46,792 nucleotides of DNA from Fimenecus sp045543095 (GCA_045543095.1 JAZQMC010000030.1:1-46792); one strand, 5' to 3'. Shown: positions 7,869 to 14,406, counted from the stretch's first letter. The notes: a model not told the origin generated them from the letters alone. Translations and numbers: made by a program.

Positions 7869-7906
7869 AAAAAAGACCGAAACCCCTATATTTCAAGGGA
7901 TTTCGG
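7869..7906 (-). terminator. Distal terminator of the tRNA-Pro unit
   Basis: On the minus strand CCGAAAtCCC pairs with GGGgTTTCGG (7877-7906), followed by TCTTTTTT. It ends the transcription unit that holds tRNA-Pro and its two attached repeats. Confidence 0.75.
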
Positions 7907-7931
7907 CTGTATTACCTAAGTTGTACTTAGG

Positions 7932-8147
7932 TGGTCGGAGTGACAGGAGTCGAACGTCTGCTTCGGCTTCGCCTTCCCTACTATCCGCCCGGCGACCCAA
8001 ATTCTTGCGTATTTCGGTACCCGCCGACCGCTTTTGGCTAAAAATGTGCCACTGGCACATTTCCTTAACGCCAAAACCTTCACAGGCTCGACTTCTCATT
8101 TTCAATGCACAACAAAAAAGGCACCCTAAAGGGTACCTTTTCCGCCG
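7932..8147 (-). repeat. tRNA-3'-end-associated structured element, copy A (distal, tRNA-Pro)
   Basis: A 216-bp unit read on the minus strand: terminator hairpin (GGTACCC/GGGTGCC), degenerate inverted T-arm (GAAGTCGAGC), outer stem TTTTGGC/GCCAAAA, inner hairpin AAATGTGCCA-G-TGGCACATTT, stem CGGTCGGCG/CGCCGGGCG enclosing a GCAA-capped hairpin, then a 24-nt perfect copy of the tRNA-Pro 3' end including CCA (7932-7955). It cannot be a full tRNA because the 5' half is missing. See findings for the comparison between copies. Confidence 0.85.
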
Positions 8148-8365
8148 TGGTCGGAGTGACAGGAGTCGAACGTCTGCTACGGCTACGCCTTGCATACTAT
8201 CCGCTCGGCGACCCAAATTCTTGCGAATTTCGGTACCCGCCAACCGCTTTTTGCTAAAAACGATATACTATATCGTTTTCTTAACGCAAAAACCTCCATG
8301 AGGTTCGACTCCTCATTTTCAATGCACAACAAAAAAAGGCACCCTAAAGGGTACCTTTCCCGCTG
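8148..8365 (-). repeat. tRNA-3'-end-associated structured element, copy B (proximal, tRNA-Pro)
   Basis: A 218-bp unit directly downstream of tRNA-Pro: the same terminator hairpin, inverted T-arm AGGAGTCGAAC (11-bp perfect complement of the T-arm in the terminal tRNA copy), outer stem TTTTTGC/GCAAAAA, inner hairpin AAAACGATATA-G-TATATCGTTTT, stem CGGTTGGCG/CGCCGAGCG around AAATTC-GCAA-GAATTT, and the 24-nt tRNA-Pro 3' end copy (8148-8171). Similar to copy A overall but with different stem sequences. Confidence 0.87.
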
Positions 8366-8441
8366 TGGTCGGAGTGACAGGAGTCGAACCTGCGGCATCT
8401 TGCTCCCAAAGCAAGCGCGCTACCATCTGCGCTACACCCCG
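8366..8441 (-). tRNA. tRNA-Pro(UGG)
   Basis: A 76-nt cloverleaf on the minus strand. The acceptor stem CGGGGTG/CACTCCG closes with one G-U pair, the anticodon stem CTTGC/GCAAG encloses TTTGGGA (anticodon TGG), and the T-arm is CAGG-TTCGACT-CCTG. CCA is encoded (8366-8368). A consensus promoter lies upstream and a terminator hairpin, itself part of repeat copy B, directly downstream. Confidence 0.97.
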
Positions 8442-8469
8442 AAGTATGTACTTTTTTGTCAGCCTTGAT

Positions 8470-8498
8470 AGTATATACTATTTTATTCTATTTGTCAA
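8470..8498 (-). promoter_or_regulatory. Promoter of tRNA-Pro
   Basis: Minus-strand TTGACA (8493-8498), 17-nt spacer, TATACT (8470-8475), about 30 nt before the tRNA. Confidence 0.9.
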
Positions 8499-8520
8499 TA
8501 GGTGATTTATACTTTTATAT

Positions 8521-8548
8521 TTGTATTTTTAAGTTTTTTAGTTATAAT
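8521..8548 (+). promoter_or_regulatory. Promoter of the MGMT-like gene
   Basis: TTGTAT (8521-8526), 16-nt spacer, TATAAT (8543-8548). It is divergent from the tRNA-Pro promoter. Confidence 0.6.
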
Positions 8549-8580
8549 ATAGTTAGAGATTTCTGTGGAAGTGATATTTG

Positions 8581-8892
8581 ATGTCAACTTTTGAAAAGAT
8601 TTATGAGGTAGTGAAGAATATTCCTAAAGGCAGAGTAGCGACTTATGGTCAGGTGGCTTTGCTTGCAGGCAATCCTCGGTGGGCGAGGGTGGTGGGCTAC
8701 GCTCTGCATAATAATCCCGACCCGTCAACCATTCCTTGTCACAGAGTAGTAAACCGCGAGGGCAGGGTGGCAACGGCTTTCACTTTCGGCGGAGGTGAAA
8801 CTCAACGGCAACTCCTTGAAAAAGAGGGAGTTATATTTGAGCCCGATGGGCACATAGCTTTAGACAAATTCGGGATTTTTGCAGAACGATAA
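8581..8892 (+). CDS. MGMT-domain protein (methylated-DNA-cysteine S-methyltransferase-like)
   Basis: A 103-aa stand-alone DNA-binding/alkyl-acceptor domain. The catalytic motif PCHRVV is intact (Cys53), with the YGQVA helix-turn-helix segment and the Arg-finger region PRWARVVGYAL. Family knowledge: O6-alkylguanine-DNA alkyltransferases transfer the alkyl group to this cysteine. The N-terminal domain of full MGMT/Ogt is absent, as in short MGMT-family or alkyltransferase-like proteins; since Cys is present, true transferase activity is possible but the GGGETQRQ tail differs from canonical Ogt. ATG 8581 follows GGAAGTGA; a TTG one codon earlier is less likely. Confidence 0.88.
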   Translation: MSTFEKIYEVVKNIPKGRVATYGQVALLAGNPRWARVVGYALHNNPDPSTIPCHRVVNREGRVATAFTFGGGETQRQLLEKEGVIFEPDGHIALDKFGIFAER

Positions 8893-8925
8893 AAGGACTA
8901 CGGGCAAGCACTCGCAGTCCTTTTT
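8891..8925. terminator. Bidirectional terminator between convergent genes
   Basis: AAAAGGACT (8891-8899) pairs with AGTCCTTTT (8916-8924); T run on the plus strand and TTTT on the minus strand. It serves the MGMT-like gene and the convergent XRE gene. Confidence 0.85.
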
Positions 8926-8927
8926 GT

Positions 8928-10310
8928 CTATTTAACTATCTTCCTCTTTTTTACATTATATCCGATTATTACGCCTATAGCTTCGATGAAATAGGTAGAA
9001 ATAAAGCAGGTGTTGATTGCGTTTGTTATGTAGTCTGCATTCCAGATGTCAGCTTCGGTATATGTATATACCGTTACTTTATCACTCTCATATTCCACAT
9101 CAATATTCATCACATTTGTGTTTATGTGCTTATATTCGCAAAGCACTGTGCCGTCGGGGGCGTTAATTGTGAAGGTTTCGTAATCGTCATAAGTAATTTC
9201 ATTGTCTGTTTCTTCATTGATTGCGTAATCTTCGTCATAAATGTCTTCATATACACCATTTTCATTGATTATGTAATATTTATTGTCTGACGATTGGGTT
9301 ACAGTTTCTTCAACACCTTCGCTGTGATGAACTGAATATCCGAAATGGTATTCTGTCCAGTCAAGAGGTTCTTCGTCGGTTTCAATATATTTCTTGAACT
9401 CTGCCAAATCGGTATATTCGCGACCACTTGCGGCAGCTCGCCATATTGCCGAATACAATGGTGTACCATCAAAGATAAAATGAAGAGTAAAAGTTACCGC
9501 AATCAGAATAACTAACAGTGTTGCGGATTTCTTTTTAAGCTTTAATATTTTTTCTGATTGTAGTTGCTCTTTTTCGCTCAATGTGAAAAATCCTTTTTTT
9601 ACTGCTGTGCGATTAGCAATGGTCAAGCTAACAAAAAAGATAACTGCATAAAGTATTGTATATATTAAATTCCGCAGTAACCAATAATCAAAGGTAATGC
9701 CAAAAAAGTTTGTTCCGTTTTCAATAAATGGTATTGTAATAAAGAAAAGATAAAGAATTATAGCAAATGTATTAAAAGCGGTTTTGAATAAGGACTTTTT
9801 ATATTCGTTAAGCTTTTCGTCCTCAAATCCGCTTGTTTTAATTGAGCTTACGGTGAGAATTACAAACAGAATTTCGCAGATTACGGCGGGGATATAGAAA
9901 ACACAACCGATTAAAAATCCCAATCCTGCACGATTAAAACCGAAGTTGCAAATCATTGCGGCTAAAAGTCCGACAAAGCTGATACCTACTGCTATAATAC
10001 TGCAGATTGTAAATTTTGTGCGTGTACCGTTTATAAGATTCTCAATCTGTTTTTCAACTCTTGTGTTGTTTTGCGGTGCGAATTCTTCGTTATCCTGATT
10101 TTTGCGTTCTCCACGCAGAATTTCGTCAGATGTAACCCCGAAAATTTCTGCGATTACGGGTATAAGGGATAAATCGGGTGCGGATTCGTCACGCTCCCAA
10201 CGGCTTACCGTCTTATCGCTTACATTAAGCTTTTCTGCAAGCTGTTTTTGGGTCATACCGTTTGCTCGTCGCAGAGCAGAAATGAATTCACCAATGGATT
10301 TTCTTGCCAT
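8928..10310 (-). CDS. XRE-family regulator fused to a multi-spanning membrane domain
   Basis: A 460-aa protein. Residues 1-65 form a Cro/CI-type helix-turn-helix (GMTQKQLAEKLNVSDKTVSRWE). Hydrophobic segments follow near residues 100-122, 128-155, 175-197, 207-232 and 263-283. A roughly 140-residue acidic region rich in Asp/Glu/Tyr lies between there and a last hydrophobic segment near residues 435-452. Membrane-bound XRE regulators of this kind are common in Clostridia; the sensed signal is unknown. AAAGGAGG precedes the ATG. The upstream intergenic region holds a GTACC/GGTAC dyad that could be its own operator. The divergent Thr-rich lipoprotein is the nearest candidate target. Confidence 0.85.
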   Translation of the reverse strand: MARKSIGEFISALRRANGMTQKQLAEKLNVSDKTVSRWERDESAPDLSLIPVIAEIFGVTSDEILRGERKNQDNEEFAPQNNTRVEKQIENLINGTRTKFTICSIIAVGISFVGLLAAMICNFGFNRAGLGFLIGCVFYIPAVICEILFVILTVSSIKTSGFEDEKLNEYKKSLFKTAFNTFAIILYLFFITIPFIENGTNFFGITFDYWLLRNLIYTILYAVIFFVSLTIANRTAVKKGFFTLSEKEQLQSEKILKLKKKSATLLVILIAVTFTLHFIFDGTPLYSAIWRAAASGREYTDLAEFKKYIETDEEPLDWTEYHFGYSVHHSEGVEETVTQSSDNKYYIINENGVYEDIYDEDYAINEETDNEITYDDYETFTINAPDGTVLCEYKHINTNVMNIDVEYESDKVTVYTYTEADIWNADYITNAINTCFISTYFIEAIGVIIGYNVKKRKIVK

Positions 10311-10333
10311 AAAATTTCCTCCTTTGTATTTTT

Positions 10334-10359
10334 GTACCTTAATTCTACAAAATCGGTAC
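10334..10359. promoter_or_regulatory. Dyad upstream of the XRE gene, candidate autoregulatory operator
   Basis: GTACC (10334-10338), 16-nt spacer, GGTAC (10355-10359), between the XRE start and the divergent gene. A T-rich -35-like and a TAGAAT -10-like sequence for the minus strand overlap it. Weak but well placed. Confidence 0.4.
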
Positions 10360-10462
10360 TAAAAAACAAACCCCGAATACCGTAAAACACTCTCGAATTG
10401 CGAGAATTTATAAGCTATATCATTATTTTACTATATATGTTATAATCTTTCAATGAAATATA

Positions 10463-10491
10463 TTGACAATTTTCGATAAAACGCGTACAAT
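10463..10491 (+). promoter_or_regulatory. Promoter of the Thr-rich lipoprotein
   Basis: TTGACA (10463-10468), 17-nt spacer, TACAAT (10486-10491), 44 nt before the ATG. Confidence 0.85.
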
Positions 10492-10535
10492 TATGACAAA
10501 GGTTATAAAACTTTTATAATTTAAGGGGGATTTTT

Positions 10536-11366
10536 ATGAAAACTTTACAAAGAATTATGGCTTGCATTTTAGCGTTGTCTATGATTTTCGCCTTGGCTTC
10601 CTGTCAGAAAGACGACGACAAATATGAAAAAGACAGTTCAACATCAACAACAGAAAGTACAACAGAATCCACCACTGAAGAAGAGGGTACAACTGACGAG
10701 TCTACTTCTGAAGAAGAGTCTTTAAGCGAAGAGGCAGAAGAGGATAAGAGCAGTACAACCTCAACCACAAAGCCCACAACTACAAAGAAAAAAGAAACCA
10801 CAACTAAAAAAGAAACAACCACTAAGAAAGAAACAACTACCAAGAAAGAAACTACAACTAAAAAAGAAACAACCACAAAAGCTGACGATGAACCAAGTGG
10901 TGAAATAAATGTTGAAGATTTATATGGTGTATGGAAAGGTTCATATACTATGACTCCGCAGGAATTCTATACTGATTACTATGACCCATCAATTACAAAG
11001 ACTAGTGCACAGTTTGAGGTTGCGTATGACATTAACGGCAACGGCACTTTAGCAATAGATGTCCGTATTAAGAATATCGATAAAGTGAAGCAAGAATATC
11101 GGGCAGTTATGATTAAAGAAGCAGAAGCGGTGTACGGTACACTTTCACCCGAGGATGTTGCATCTCTTGAAGAATATGCTGACGCAGTGCTTGATGCTAT
11201 GCAAGAAACTCAATGGTTGAATTATACTGTTGACGGAAATAAATTAGTTTATACAGTAGAAGGGATTTCTTATTACGAAACCTTTACTCTCAATGGCAAT
11301 AAACTTACCCTTACAGGTTCGTCAATGGGTAATGAAGGCTACCCGATAGTACTTACTAAACTATAA
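10536..11366 (+). CDS. Lipoprotein with Thr/Glu/Lys low-complexity stalk
   Basis: A 276-aa secreted lipoprotein. A type II signal peptide ends in the lipobox LASC (Cys23), predicting a lipid-anchored surface protein. Residues 30-115 are a charged stalk: a Ser/Thr/Glu-rich half, then five KKETTT units. Residues about 125-276 form a compact C-terminal domain (VEDLYGVWKGSYTM ... YYETFTLNGNKLTLTGS) resembling lipocalin-like stress or lipid-binding lipoproteins of Firmicutes; a firm family cannot be given. AAGGGGG precedes the ATG. Monocistronic with its own promoter and terminator, and divergent from the membrane XRE regulator. Confidence 0.85.
   Translation: MKTLQRIMACILALSMIFALASCQKDDDKYEKDSSTSTTESTTESTTEEEGTTDESTSEEESLSEEAEEDKSSTTSTTKPTTTKKKETTTKKETTTKKETTTKKETTTKKETTTKADDEPSGEINVEDLYGVWKGSYTMTPQEFYTDYYDPSITKTSAQFEVAYDINGNGTLAIDVRIKNIDKVKQEYRAVMIKEAEAVYGTLSPEDVASLEEYADAVLDAMQETQWLNYTVDGNKLVYTVEGISYYETFTLNGNKLTLTGSSMGNEGYPIVLTKL
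10788..10877 (+). repeat. Five 18-bp coding repeats (KKETTT) in the lipoprotein stalk
   Basis: Residues 85-114 are five consecutive KKETTT units. The DNA copies differ at third positions (aaa/aag, act/acc/aca), so the amino-acid pattern is kept while the codons have drifted. Confidence 0.85.
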
Positions 11367-11373
11367 TAAAATG

Positions 11374-11406
11374 AACACCGAAGAGTTTTTGCTCTTCGGT
11401 GTTTTT
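11374..11406 (+). terminator. Terminator of the lipoprotein gene
   Basis: AACACCGAAGAG stem (from 11374) pairs with CTCTTCGGTGTT, followed by T residues to 11406. Confidence 0.92.
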
Positions 11407-11418
11407 ATGCCGTTTTTT

Positions 11419-11630
11419 ACAAATTTGAATTTGTCGAATTCTTTTTATTTACCTGTCATTCTGAGCGAAGCGAAGAATCTCCACCAAAGTGAAATGTTAA
11501 CTCAACAGAGATTCTTCGTCACTTCGTTCCTCAGAATGACATACCCAATTATACATTCGCGTCGCAGACCCTTAATTTTGCACTTTGCATTTTACATTTT
11601 GCATTTCGACAAACTCCAATTTGTCGAATT
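11419..11630. repeat. Composite dispersed repeat with internal REP-like palindrome
   Basis: Holds, in order: ACAAATTTGAATTTGTCG (11419-11436); a large palindromic repeat CTGTCATTCTGAGCG ... CAGAATGACA (about 11454-11542); then GTCGCAGACCCTTAATTTTG and a TTTGCATTTTACATTTTGCA tract; then CGACAAACTCCAATTTGTCG (to about 11626). The outer word AATTTGTCGAATT occurs twice as a direct repeat (11428-11440 and 11618-11630). Parts recur inverted at 24190-24340 and directly at 46650. No gene is seen in 11407-11690. Confidence 0.75.
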
Positions 11631-11654
11631 GTTTGGAATAATAAGCAAAGTAAT

Positions 11655-11678
11655 GGCGGGAACTTGCTTGTTCCCGCC
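11655..11678 (-). terminator. Stem-loop after the sialidase gene
   Basis: A 9-bp perfect stem GGCGGGAAC/GTTCCCGCC with a 6-nt loop, 12 nt beyond the sialidase stop. The minus-strand tail is ATTACTTT, so the T run is weak; the plus-strand tail GTGTTTTT is better. Confidence 0.6.
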
Positions 11679-11690
11679 GTGTTTTTCTCA

Positions 11691-13187
11691 TTACATCAGT
11701 CCCAATTGAAACTTAACATTCGCAACTGCTCGTTTAGCCTTAATTGAGCGTTGGGTTTTAGGTGAATTATCAGGCTTAAAATCAAGATTTTCACCATTAA
11801 TTTCGTTGATTGTGCCGTCATCTGCCACGTTAAAAATTGTATATTTAAGGTGTGCAGCTTCATCTTCGTAGAATACTGCGAAATTACCGTCAGAAAGCTC
11901 TGTAAGACAAGAATAACCGTAAAAGCCTTGCGTTAAGTGGTATTTGCTAATCCAGTTGACTGTGCCGTCATTCTCTGTAAGTCCAACACGAAGAACACCG
12001 TCGGCTCTCGCTTTAAGATTACCGCCCGCAGAACAGAGAATAACCTGTTTGCCGTCGATTTTTCTTGTAGTATCAATAAGTGAAACCATACAGTTTTTAG
12101 TGCCCTCAAGTGAACGGTCAGCACGGAATGTTGTCCAGGTTTCGCCACCGTCGGTACTATCAGCATATGCGATATAATTACTTAAATTTCTCGCATACAT
12201 ACGCAAAGCCGAATAGTTTTCACCTTCAATTTTTACAAGCTGTGCCTCACTTGTTTTGCCGATACCCGATTTAATCTTGATTTTACTGCTTCTGTGCCAT
12301 GTTGCACCGTTATCATCAGAATAAACTGCACTTGCGTTTTCAAAAATGGGGTCTTTGAAAAGTCCGTTATTATCATAAACACAGAAAAGTATTCTTTCTT
12401 TGCCGTTGTGATTTATTGCTATACCGCGACCCGGGCCAACGCCTAAAAATGACTCTTTATCATTTTTTACAGTTTCAGAAATAATCTGTGGTTTACTCCA
12501 TGTCTTGCCGTTATCGTCACTGTATCTTAACCATAAATAAGTTGTTTTGTAGCATTTGAGTTCCGCACAACTGTAAAAAATATTCTGCTGAATTTTAACA
12601 TTTTCACTACCTTTTTGGTCCCCATAAAGTGCATCGCCATTTTTATAAAGGCGGAATTCACGGTCAAGAGAATATTCTGTGATTTTTTTACTGCTTCGCT
12701 CATAAACGGGAGCGAATTCACCATCAAAATCACCAACATAGTAACCAAAAGTGCTTAATTTGTCGCTATTGTTACCGCTTGTTAAAAGCAAATGCTTTTT
12801 ACCGTCAATTTCGCAGTAACCCGTACCTGTTTTGCATTGAAGATAACCGCATTCGGTGGGTTGAGCATCAGCAAGCATAAAAATTCTGCCGTTTTCTGAC
12901 TGCACAATAACAGAGTCAATGAATGAGGCACTGTCAGTTGACGTAATTGAGTCTGCATAATCGTCAAAATGGTTAACCATTGTGTATTCCCAATCGGTGT
13001 AGCCGTCTTTTGAAACTGCAACGGCAATATCAATGTTATTGGGTGAGTCAGAGCCGTGGGCATAGCGGATATCCGCACCCGCCATAACACTACCGTCATT
13101 TAAGGTGTAAAGTGCAGGAATACGGTTACGCTCTGAACCATATTCTTTATTGTCAAAGGGTTGGTCATATACGATTTTTGAAGCCAT
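11691..13187 (-). CDS. Exo-alpha-sialidase (GH33-type), apparently cytoplasmic
   Basis: A 498-aa neuraminidase-fold protein. Three Asp-boxes (SxDxGxTW) are clear: YSDDNGKTW, YSDDNGATW and STDGGETW. The N-terminal RNRIPALY is the sialidase RIP motif carrying the first Arg of the substrate-binding triad, and GADIRYAHGSDSP holds the acid/base Asp region. The enzyme would cleave terminal sialic acid from glycoconjugates. ATG 13187 is chosen because GGAG lies 7 nt upstream; an in-frame ATG eight codons earlier lacks a ribosome site. No signal peptide follows from either start, so it probably acts on imported oligosaccharides. No sialate catabolic genes lie beside it. Confidence 0.88.
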   Translation of the reverse strand: MASKIVYDQPFDNKEYGSERNRIPALYTLNDGSVMAGADIRYAHGSDSPNNIDIAVAVSKDGYTDWEYTMVNHFDDYADSITSTDSASFIDSVIVQSENGRIFMLADAQPTECGYLQCKTGTGYCEIDGKKHLLLTSGNNSDKLSTFGYYVGDFDGEFAPVYERSSKKITEYSLDREFRLYKNGDALYGDQKGSENVKIQQNIFYSCAELKCYKTTYLWLRYSDDNGKTWSKPQIISETVKNDKESFLGVGPGRGIAINHNGKERILFCVYDNNGLFKDPIFENASAVYSDDNGATWHRSSKIKIKSGIGKTSEAQLVKIEGENYSALRMYARNLSNYIAYADSTDGGETWTTFRADRSLEGTKNCMVSLIDTTRKIDGKQVILCSAGGNLKARADGVLRVGLTENDGTVNWISKYHLTQGFYGYSCLTELSDGNFAVFYEDEAAHLKYTIFNVADDGTINEINGENLDFKPDNSPKTQRSIKAKRAVANVKFQLGLM

Positions 13188-13316
13188 AATCTTTCTCCGT
13201 TTTAAATTCATAAAGTTTATATTTATAATATCAAAAATAAAGTATCTTGTAAAGATTTTATATAAAAATTGTGTTTGTTCATAAATTTATAAACGTTTAT
13301 GTCAAATAAATCAACC

Positions 13317-13345
13317 TTGACAATTATTTGGTAAAATGATATTAT
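13317..13345 (+). promoter_or_regulatory. Promoter of tRNA-Leu
   Basis: TTGACA (13317-13322), 17-nt spacer, TATTAT (13340-13345), 20 nt before the tRNA. Confidence 0.88.
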
Positions 13346-13365
13346 TATCAAGCAAAAATCAATAT

Positions 13366-13453
13366 GCGGATGTGACGGAACTGGCAGACGTGCAGGCCTC
13401 AGACACCTGTGGATATTACTTCCTTGTGGGTTCAAGTCCCATCGTCCGCACCA
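13366..13453 (+). tRNA. tRNA-Leu(CAG)
   Basis: An 88-nt type II tRNA with a long variable arm. Acceptor GCGGATG/CGTCCGC closes with one T-G pair; the anticodon loop CTCAGAC gives anticodon CAG, with a C-A mismatch at the base of the loop; T-arm TGGG-TTCAAGT-CCCA. CCA is encoded (13451-13453). Confidence 0.96.
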
Positions 13454-13666
13454 AAAATGCAGAGGTCACAAATGTGGCTTCTGCATTTTTAATGTTGATA
13501 AGAATGGGGCTTGAACCCGAGAGGGTTTTGCCGTTAAGAAAATGATATAGTATATCATTTTTAGGCAAAAGCGGTTGGCGGGTACCAAAATTCGTTAGAA
13601 TTTGGGTCGCCAAGCGAAAAGTATGCGAGCGTAATGCGAGCATACGGTCAAGTCCCATCGTCCGCA
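13454..13666 (+). repeat. tRNA-3'-end-associated structured element, copy C (tRNA-Leu)
   Basis: A third member of the family seen after tRNA-Pro. It holds a terminator hairpin (ATGCAGA/TCTGCAT), an inverted T-arm TGGGGCTTGA, outer stem TTTTGCC/GGCAAAA, inner hairpin AAAATGATATA-G-TATATCATTTT, stem CGGTTGGCG/CGCCAAGCG around AAATTC-GTTA-GAATTT, a GTATGC/GCATAC hairpin, and the last 19 nt of tRNA-Leu (13648-13666) without CCA. The distance from the tRNA end to its copy is 216 bp, the same period as copies A and B. Confidence 0.85.
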
Positions 13667-13694
13667 ATGGTTTTGTGTAATATGGGCAAACGAA

Positions 13695-13723
13695 TTGACT
13701 TTTAATAGCTGTTGTTATACAAT
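13695..13723 (+). promoter_or_regulatory. Promoter of the small membrane protein gene
   Basis: TTGACT (13695-13700), 17-nt spacer, TACAAT (13718-13723). The apparent upstream extension of the reading frame begins at this TTG and is therefore untranslated. Confidence 0.8.
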
Positions 13724-13739
13724 ATATTTAGGTGATTGT

Positions 13740-14111
13740 ATGGATTTTATTATTTATTTTTGTATATGCATTTGTGGAGCTATAATTTTTGCTATTTACA
13801 TCGGTAAAATTATAAAGCCGTATAAACAGAGCGGGAACGAAAAAGATAAATCAATTGCATCATCTCAGGAATTTAAGTCGGAATTTGAAACTGTTAAGTT
13901 TCGGGCTGAAATAATTGACTTGTCCTGTCGTGTGGATATGGTAGGAACTAAAACACCTAAAACGGTTGAAATTTATACCGTAGTATTCAAAACTGATAAA
14001 AAAGAGATAATTAAACTTGATGTGCCTCGGGAAATGTATGATGGTCTTGTAATAGGGGATAAGGGTGAAGTAACCTTGGTTGAGGGAGATTTGTATAGTT
14101 TTATTGTTTGA
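13740..14111 (+). CDS. Small membrane-anchored protein of unknown function
   Basis: A 123-aa protein. Residues 1-22 are one hydrophobic helix (MDFIIYFCICICGAIIFAIY) serving as signal anchor, followed by a Lys/Ser-rich linker. Residues about 45-123 form a beta-rich domain (FRAEIIDLSCRVDMVGTKTP ... GDKGEVTLVEGDLYSF) that looks like a small OB- or barrel-like fold of DUF type; I do not recognise a named family with certainty. The ATG at 13740 follows AGGTGA by a short spacer and lies 17 nt after the promoter -10. Probably cotranscribed with the small gene at 14151. Confidence 0.72.
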   Translation: MDFIIYFCICICGAIIFAIYIGKIIKPYKQSGNEKDKSIASSQEFKSEFETVKFRAEIIDLSCRVDMVGTKTPKTVEIYTVVFKTDKKEIIKLDVPREMYDGLVIGDKGEVTLVEGDLYSFIV

Positions 14112-14150
14112 TTTGATATAAATTATATGCTTATAAAGGAGTAGTGTTTT

Positions 14151-14318
14151 ATGAGAACTTTATTTTTGATTTGTTCTTTTCTGGTGCTCATTTCTTGTGT
14201 GGTTATGGTAATAGTACAGATTAAAGAAAAGAAGCGTATGTCGCCCTTAACGTTTCTTTTTATTTTCACTTTTTTTACTGCATTGTTTATGATTTTTAAA
14301 TTGCTTGGTGTTTTATAA
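14151..14318 (+). CDS. Two-helix small membrane protein
   Basis: A 55-aa frame beginning MRTLFLICSFLVLISCVVMV, then a positively charged turn QIKEKKR, then a second hydrophobic helix SPLTFLFIFTFFTALFMIF. The ribosome site AAGGAG is well spaced from the ATG, and a strong terminator follows 55 nt after the stop, which together support a real gene despite its size. Function unknown; the preceding gene is also a membrane protein of unknown function. Confidence 0.65.
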   Translation: MRTLFLICSFLVLISCVVMVIVQIKEKKRMSPLTFLFIFTFFTALFMIFKLLGVL

Positions 14319-14373
14319 TACCGAATAATTTTGTGTGCGAAATTAAGGCTTTAAAATAAGACGTACAGACAAC

Positions 14374-14406
14374 AAAGAACTTCTTGTGAAGTTCTTTATT
14401 TTTTTA
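14374..14406 (+). terminator. Terminator after the small membrane genes
   Basis: AAAGAACTTC (14374-14383), 4-nt loop, GAAGTTCTTT (14388-14397) and a T-rich tail. Confidence 0.9.

Noticed and set aside
7587..7919. 110-aa open frame through the 21-bp array (YTPYTF / NDYPYSV repeats)
   Set aside because: It exists only because the repeat length is a multiple of three and lacks stops; composition changes at the 22-bp unit, no ribosome site is visible, and the end runs into a terminator hairpin.
7932..8171. Additional functional tRNA-Pro genes
   Set aside because: Only the 3' 24 nt match; no 5' acceptor strand, D-arm or anticodon arm can be folded with them.
7819..8468. Open frames of 92-160 aa on both strands over the tRNA-Pro repeats
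   Set aside because: They follow the tRNA copies and hairpins, share paralogous pieces across copies only because the DNA is repeated, and have no ribosome sites.
13501..13676. Partial second tRNA-Leu
   Set aside because: Only the last 19 nt of the tRNA are copied; the upstream sequence is the structured element.
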